This document shows, one piece after another, positions 58,729-64,000 of a stretch of 64,000 bases of DNA. The translations under genes and the position numbers were made by a program. The stretch's first letter is position 1. The number at the start of each line of letters is the position of its first letter. The stretch lies in NCBI GenBank assembly GCA_024516035.1, contig CM044959.1, forward strand, positions 32,364,118 to 32,428,117, given 5' to 3'. The DNA comes from Bactericera cockerelli. Its lineage: Eukaryota > Arthropoda > Insecta > Hemiptera > Triozidae. Under the pieces are notes generated by a model that made no database searches, was not told the origin of the DNA, and saw nothing but the letters and a program-made list of their open reading frames with translations.

Positions 58729-58985
58729 TTCAAGGTCGTTCCATTTCAAGGTCACTCAGTTCAATATTGTTCCATTTCAAGGTCATTCATTTCAAGCTCG
58801 TTCCAATTCAAGGTCACATTGTTCAAGTTCGTCTCAATTGCAAGGTCGTTCCTTTTCAAGGTCAATGTTGTTCCAGTTCAAGGTTGCTCCATTTCTAGGT
58901 CATTATGGTACATCTCGTTCTATTTCAAGGTCAATCTAGTTCAAGGTCATTAAATTTCAAAGTCATTCTAGTTCAAGGTCGTTCA
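58729..58985 (+). promoter_or_regulatory. Array of TCAAGGTCA-type half sites (possible nuclear-receptor sites)
   Basis: Eight exact TCAAGGTC(A/G) sites at 58730, 58746, 58777, 58808, 58856, 58925, 58941 and 58973, plus several one-mismatch versions, all on the plus strand. The sequence is a decayed tandem repeat of about 16 bases. YCAAGGYCR is the known FTZ-F1/SF-1 monomer site, and ERR sites are similar. Whether anything binds here is unknown. The site density may simply reflect the repeat. Confidence 0.45.
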
Positions 58986-58999
58986 ATTTCTATTCCTCA

Positions 59000-59735
59000 G
59001 GACCCACCAACAATTCCAGTAGAATTGTTGAAGTAGTTACCTAAAGTCAAATTCAGACATCCCACTAAAAATCGTCTATGAGAACATAAAAGGCGGAAAT
59101 CATTCTCTAATGTAAATTTTCGAAAATCTGTTATATTTACATATATGTAATATCTGATGTCACATGCCAAATGTCTTAGGAAAATAGAACTTAACTTCAT
59201 TACATACCACCATGTTTCTCGGAAGTCTTAATAAGTATTTCATTTGAGTAGATAATACATACACTAGCAAAGCGGCAGGTATTACCCGCTAGTATAACTA
59301 TAAAGAACATTCAAGAAAACTATAAAGAACACAAAAAAAAACAACCCTGAGGCATTAAAAAGATTTGCTAGCGTCCAACACATACGTACACTTCGTAGTA
59401 TCCTTCCAAACGCAATAAGCTATGCTTGAAATTCATGTACAACAGAATTTCTACTATATTTATATATGGTCCTTCTTCTCCTTTATTAGGGAGCTTATTA
59501 TTCATACCGACCTAAAGAGTATTTGGGTTTGGCGTTTAAATAAATAGGTAAATATTCAGTGTTGATAATACGCCCACAATATTGCCTCCACATTGCGAAG
59601 CACAGTTTGCCACTAATTTCACATCGTTTATCATAAATTATGTCAAACCCTCCTCTCTTTCTCCATTCCCTCCCATGATCTGTAGGCTTTATCTTTAAAC
59701 CGTTTCGAGGTAATTTTTTGCAATCCCTTTTATCT
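59000..59735. other. No gene seen
   Basis: AT-rich. The phrase AAAGCGGCAGGTATTACCCG at 59269 resembles AAGCGGCGGGTGCAACCCGC at 3419, inside the 2252 element. Confidence 0.45.
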
Positions 59736-59739
59736 TGAG

Positions 59740-60065
59740 GCTCGCTTCCCCTTCACCCCTCTCTCCCTAGCTCTCTCTCCATCTACCTCTCAGCCTCACC
59801 CCCCTCTCTTCCTGGCTTCCACCCATCTCTCTATCTCCATCTCGGCCCCTCCTCCCTCTCTCTCTAGCTCTCACCTCTCTCTATCTCCCTCTCAGCCTCT
59901 CCTTTCTCTCTCTCTCCTCTTTCTCTCTCCTCTCTCCCTCTCTAGCTCTAACCTCTCTCCCTCTTGGCCTCTCCCCCCTCTCTTCCTATAGTTTCACCTC
60001 TCTCTATCTCCCTCTTTGCCTCTCCCCTCTCTTTCCCTAGCTCTCACCTCTCGCCATTTCCCTCA
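59740..60065. repeat. CT-rich imperfect tandem repeat
   Basis: Repeating phrases CTCTCTATCTCCCTCT, CAGCCTCTCC and TAGCTCTCACCTCTC in units of about 60 bases. Confidence 0.85.
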
Positions 60066-60069
60066 AAAA

Positions 60070-63000
60070 ATCTCACCACTCGTGAAATTTGACTTGAAAG
60101 TTCGTAATAATCAATTGGGAAAAAATGGCGCTTCTCGTACTAAAAGGAGTCGGTTTACTTTCCACTGCTCCATTAGAAAAATATTTTTTTAATAATTCCC
60201 AATTTTAAAACATTTATGCAAAAATTATGTAAATGTATTCCTGGCATGCGTGGGAAATAGGATTCTTAAATATTACATTTCATCTTCCAGTGCCTTTGCC
60301 CATTCCATATTTAAAAAAATCCATTTACTATTTTCACATAATAAAAGCTCTAAGGTGCTTCTCTTTATTTCAGAAACAGATTATGGTCTTTTTAAATTTA
60401 TTTCAGAGCCTGCTTCAAATATGGTAATGAACTGGAGAATATTCTGCTAAGAAACTCGACTTTGTATCTATTATTTTGTTCTTTTCTATAAGCTTGGCAC
60501 ACACTACCCACCAGTAAAAAATTAGGAAGTTTTTTTCTTGGGCCCGGATTTTCTAGAAATTTAAATTGAATGGAAAATGGCAAAAATATTTAAACAAAAG
60601 AGGTTGAAGTTCTGACTTGTTGGATGGAGTGCTTGAGCATTGATTAGTTTCTTCCGAATTGAAATTTCATTGTTCTTCGTTTTCAGGCCGGTAAAATGGG
60701 CTTTGGACATTTACTTGAAATGGAGTGTGTCTTTTTACTCAATGAAAATTTGTAAAATCCGCCCTCTAAGTTTTTTTTTAAGAAGAAAATTCTTTTCTTT
60801 CATAAGAAGCCCCCTTTAACTTGAAACGCACTAGTTTGTAGGTGTACTTCCAACTTTTTGAAGTTTATTTCGTTTTAAGTTTGTTTGAAGTTTATTTCAA
60901 GCTTTAACCTCGACGCTTTCATTTCCATGTCTTTCAAGTTGTTTTTATTTAATCTTTTCCTCCTCCTTATTCCTTCTCTGACTTCTCTTCCTCTGTCTTC
61001 TTGTTGAAATTTCCAAGTAGGAGAAAAGCAGAGTATAAACTCGAGTAGAGATTTCCATTGTCTTTCCATAACATTCTACCCTGAGAGTACGTAATAAAAA
61101 CTTTACCCACTTCCACAAGTTCTTGCCGCTCCTAATTGTTTAATCTTGTTGGGACTTGGGTTTTTTCTCACTGGAAGAAATGGCATTTCAAGAGAGCGGC
61201 GCTGTGTGTTCACCCCCGTAAGCGTGATCCAGGGAGGAATAGTCTTATCAGGCATACTTTAGAGTTTTTGTCTAGAAATCTCCACAATCCTGCTTTCTAG
61301 CATCGATTAGCTTTTTATATTAAAATTATTTGTCACGCCGCGTTCCCGCTGTTTCGTGAGTTGTAGCATCCAAAGTTTTTTTTGTAGGTTTAATATCTAG
61401 ATTCTATCAAGTCTAACCTAAAAAATTCCATGCTGTAGATTCTAGAAAGTCCTATCTAAAAATTCCATGACAGTGCGCCAGGCAAAGTTCTGTCCTCTGT
61501 ATCCTGTTCCTATCAGTGTATTCATACCCTCCCACAAAGAACCCATTGTAGATACTTTCATTGTCCTAGCTGCCGACTTTTCTTCTACTTTTCCTTTTCT
61601 TAAATATCTTTATTCCTTTTGGAGACAACAACTGACTAAGGAAACCTTTTTTTTTCTTTTAACAAATACAAAGACAATGCTCCTCTTAGCCCATAGACAT
61701 AACTCATTTACAAAGAGTATTTTGTTTACCTGACAAAAAACTTTGGTTGCTTTCAAACTCCGTTTTAATTATTTATTTGTGGGTAAACATGTACGAATGC
61801 GATTTGATCATACCGTGGTTTAAATTCAATTAAACATGTTAAAAGCATACACCTGCAAGTTCGACAAAGTTGGTAATTGGAAAGCACGGGAGACTGCACT
61901 CCGTGGAAAAGTTTCCCGAGACGCGGGAACTGAAAGTTACTTAATTTTATGTTAATAGCGAGAAAGTTGCGTTATAGTGTCTGAAAGAGTGATCAAACTA
62001 ACAGAGGATCTTTGCAGGATATTGAGTGTGAATACAAGGGACATAATTTGTCATGGGATCACGGTAGACGCAGAAGAAAAGAAGTTCAGAATAGAAAACT
62101 TAATTTTTACACTATCATTCCGTGTTTTTTTCAACCAAAGTGTATTATTATGTGTTAATATATACCAGGTGGCCTACATAAATGTATAACTAAATATTCT
62201 ACCTAGGTCACTGGTTACTGAGCTCAGTGCCCACTGTTCCAACGTGACCCAAAATAAATCAAACCTACTTTTCTATTCCCGGACAGACGGTTACAACAAC
62301 TGATATTCACACAACATATAGGTAATATACGTACCTATCTATGTATAATTGTATATGTTGTAGGAATAGATATGCGTGTAGTCATCTCTCTGACATAGAT
62401 TATAGAGTGCACAGAGATTGGCTTTTAGACTGTCCTTTTTCCGTGCAAGTCGCTATCAAGATAAGAGAGCTAAATCAATATTTTTCATATTTTAAAATTC
62501 GACATGACTCCGTCCCGCATCTCAAGGGAGCACTATGTCTCTAATAGCTACGTGCCCGTCGGGTGGGGCAATTTTTAATGTTGCAATTTTTATCCTGTCC
62601 TGTTTTGAGGAAGGCCTGAATTTCCATGTCTTTCCCATGGGCTTCATTTTTTTGGCTCTCAGATAATATTGTAAAATTTATTGGACAAATGTATAATATT
62701 TTTTATTTGCTTAACGTTTCATTTTCCATCCGAAATAGAACAAACGGTTACTATAAAAACCCCTCTACGTGTTGTGGGTGAGCGACTGTGATGGTGCTAT
62801 TAGCATAAAAGCGACCTAATATCACCTTTTTTTTAGTTATGTAGGTAAGAAAATGGTGTACTTCATAGATTCAAATTGCATTCCTGAAGGTGAATTATTC
62901 TTAATATGTAAATGAATGAAAAATCATGAAGAATATTGAAATTAAAAACAAGAATAACCAAGAGACTGTAATGACGATGACTGTTGTTAAATAGGTCAAG

Positions 63001-64000
63001 CATTTAGCAACTTTTGGAGATGGTCTGGTGAACTTCGCATTCTCCGAGATGTCTCTTTTTGTGTCTGAATTCTTGAAAGTTTTGACCTTCGTATTCTCTT
63101 CCACCTACAATCCAGGTTTCTACTTTAATTAATTAGATAGCTTGCCAGAGTTGCCAGGTTTTGTGTCTAACAATTTTGATAATTTTTTGCACTAATAAAT
63201 CCTTCTCGTCTCATGGTCTCCTTCTGTTTCCCTCGTCCTGTTTTCTCATCTACATCGTGGACATAAATTGTCTTCTGTCAACAGGAAGAAAAGAAGAGAA
63301 TGTAAACTTGTTTTTGTTATTTACTGTCTTGTTCTCCTATCTAATATTTTCTCCATCTATTACGTTTCATATCTTATTCGAATTTAATAGTCTTGATAAG
63401 ATAGTCCGCTCCCTTTTTTCTTGTCCTTGTATAACTTGATGCATAACACATGTCCTATGAATCATCCAGCAAGCCAAAGACACATGGGAAGTAGAGATGA
63501 CATGAATTTTTCTAGAGAGTCGTTTTGTTTATATTTCCTGTTGCTATCTGACTAAAGAGAAACTGCATTCACGTGCTGGAGCAAACAGGAAAAAGTTTCT
63601 CAAATTTATTATCCCCATTCATTCAGAAAGTAATAAAATAGTTCTTCAAAAAAATTCAAGTTTTTCAGTCACTCTTGAAAAGAAAATACCACCTTCTAGC
63701 TATTCTCACTCGAACTGAAAAACCATGTCAAGAAGCAAAAAAGTGGTTACTGAAACTTTTTAAACCTTTATGGATGTGGAAGTTTTTATTTAACTTCTTA
63801 ATTTAATTTTTTAGGTAGCAGTATTCTAATTTAATAACTTTTAGTTTTCAGAATTGTGGGCCTCAGTAAAAACCAACTGCTGTAAAGTTTGTAACATCAT
63901 AAAATTTGTAGGTAGTAAGTAGTTGATTATTGTGATATGAAGTGTATCGAAGTGTATTCTTGTATTCATGTGCATTCTTTATGTATTCATGGGAATGCGA
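60070..64000. other. No gene seen at the right edge
   Basis: AT-rich with only short ORFs of random type. No repeat family above was recognised here. Confidence 0.5.

Overview
The window looks like A+T-rich animal nuclear DNA, most plausibly from an insect and perhaps a planthopper-like hemipteran (low confidence on the lineage). Protein-coding sequence is sparse and split by GT-AG introns. The rest is mostly transposable elements, tRNA-derived SINEs, satellites and microsatellites. There are no operons, bacterial signals or CRISPR arrays.

The best-supported host gene is a five-exon class A (rhodopsin-like) GPCR on the minus strand. Its coding exons are at 52272-51912, 51582-51249, 22263-22092, 17577-17275 and 15875-15597. 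All phases join without a break to give 482 residues with seven membrane segments. Intron 2 is about 29 kb and holds most of the mobile DNA of the window. A second host gene is represented by one plus-strand exon (11166-11364) with the GT25 / collagen galactosyltransferase signature. Its other exons were not found, so the GPCR may lie on the opposite strand inside a long intron of that gene.

Layout. 1-4.1 kb: SINE fragments, a 1.25-kb element with 16-bp terminal inverted repeats and a 6-bp target duplication (2252-3498), and a 44-bp satellite. 4.6-8.1 kb: remnant of a DNA transposon with a DUF4806-like protein and a broken transposase. 9.2-10.8 kb: tandem repeats, then the C-terminal part of a non-LTR retrotransposon with a restriction-like endonuclease domain. 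11.2 kb: GT25 exon. 13.5 kb: long (TG)n/(GA)n microsatellite. 15.6-22.3 kb: GPCR exons 5 to 3 among SINEs. 27.2-27.7 kb: nearly perfect hairpin with 248-bp arms. 31.5-35.2 kb: (GA)n and an AT-rich non-LTR element with one frameshift. 35.2-40.5 kb: tandem duplication of about 2.5-2.8 kb whose first copy looks sequence-degraded. 43.25-46.29 kb: uninterrupted 1010-codon non-LTR ORF on the minus strand. 51.2-52.3 kb: GPCR exons 2 and 1. 52.3-64 kb: no recognised gene, but MITE-like elements, CT-rich tracts and an array of nuclear-receptor-type half sites at 58.7-59.0 kb.

The genes do not form a pathway. The window is a receptor locus, possibly nested in or next to a GT25 gene, enlarged by several generations of mobile elements. 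At least four tRNA-derived SINE families, three non-LTR lineages, one DNA-transposon remnant and several short inverted-repeat elements can be told apart by eye.
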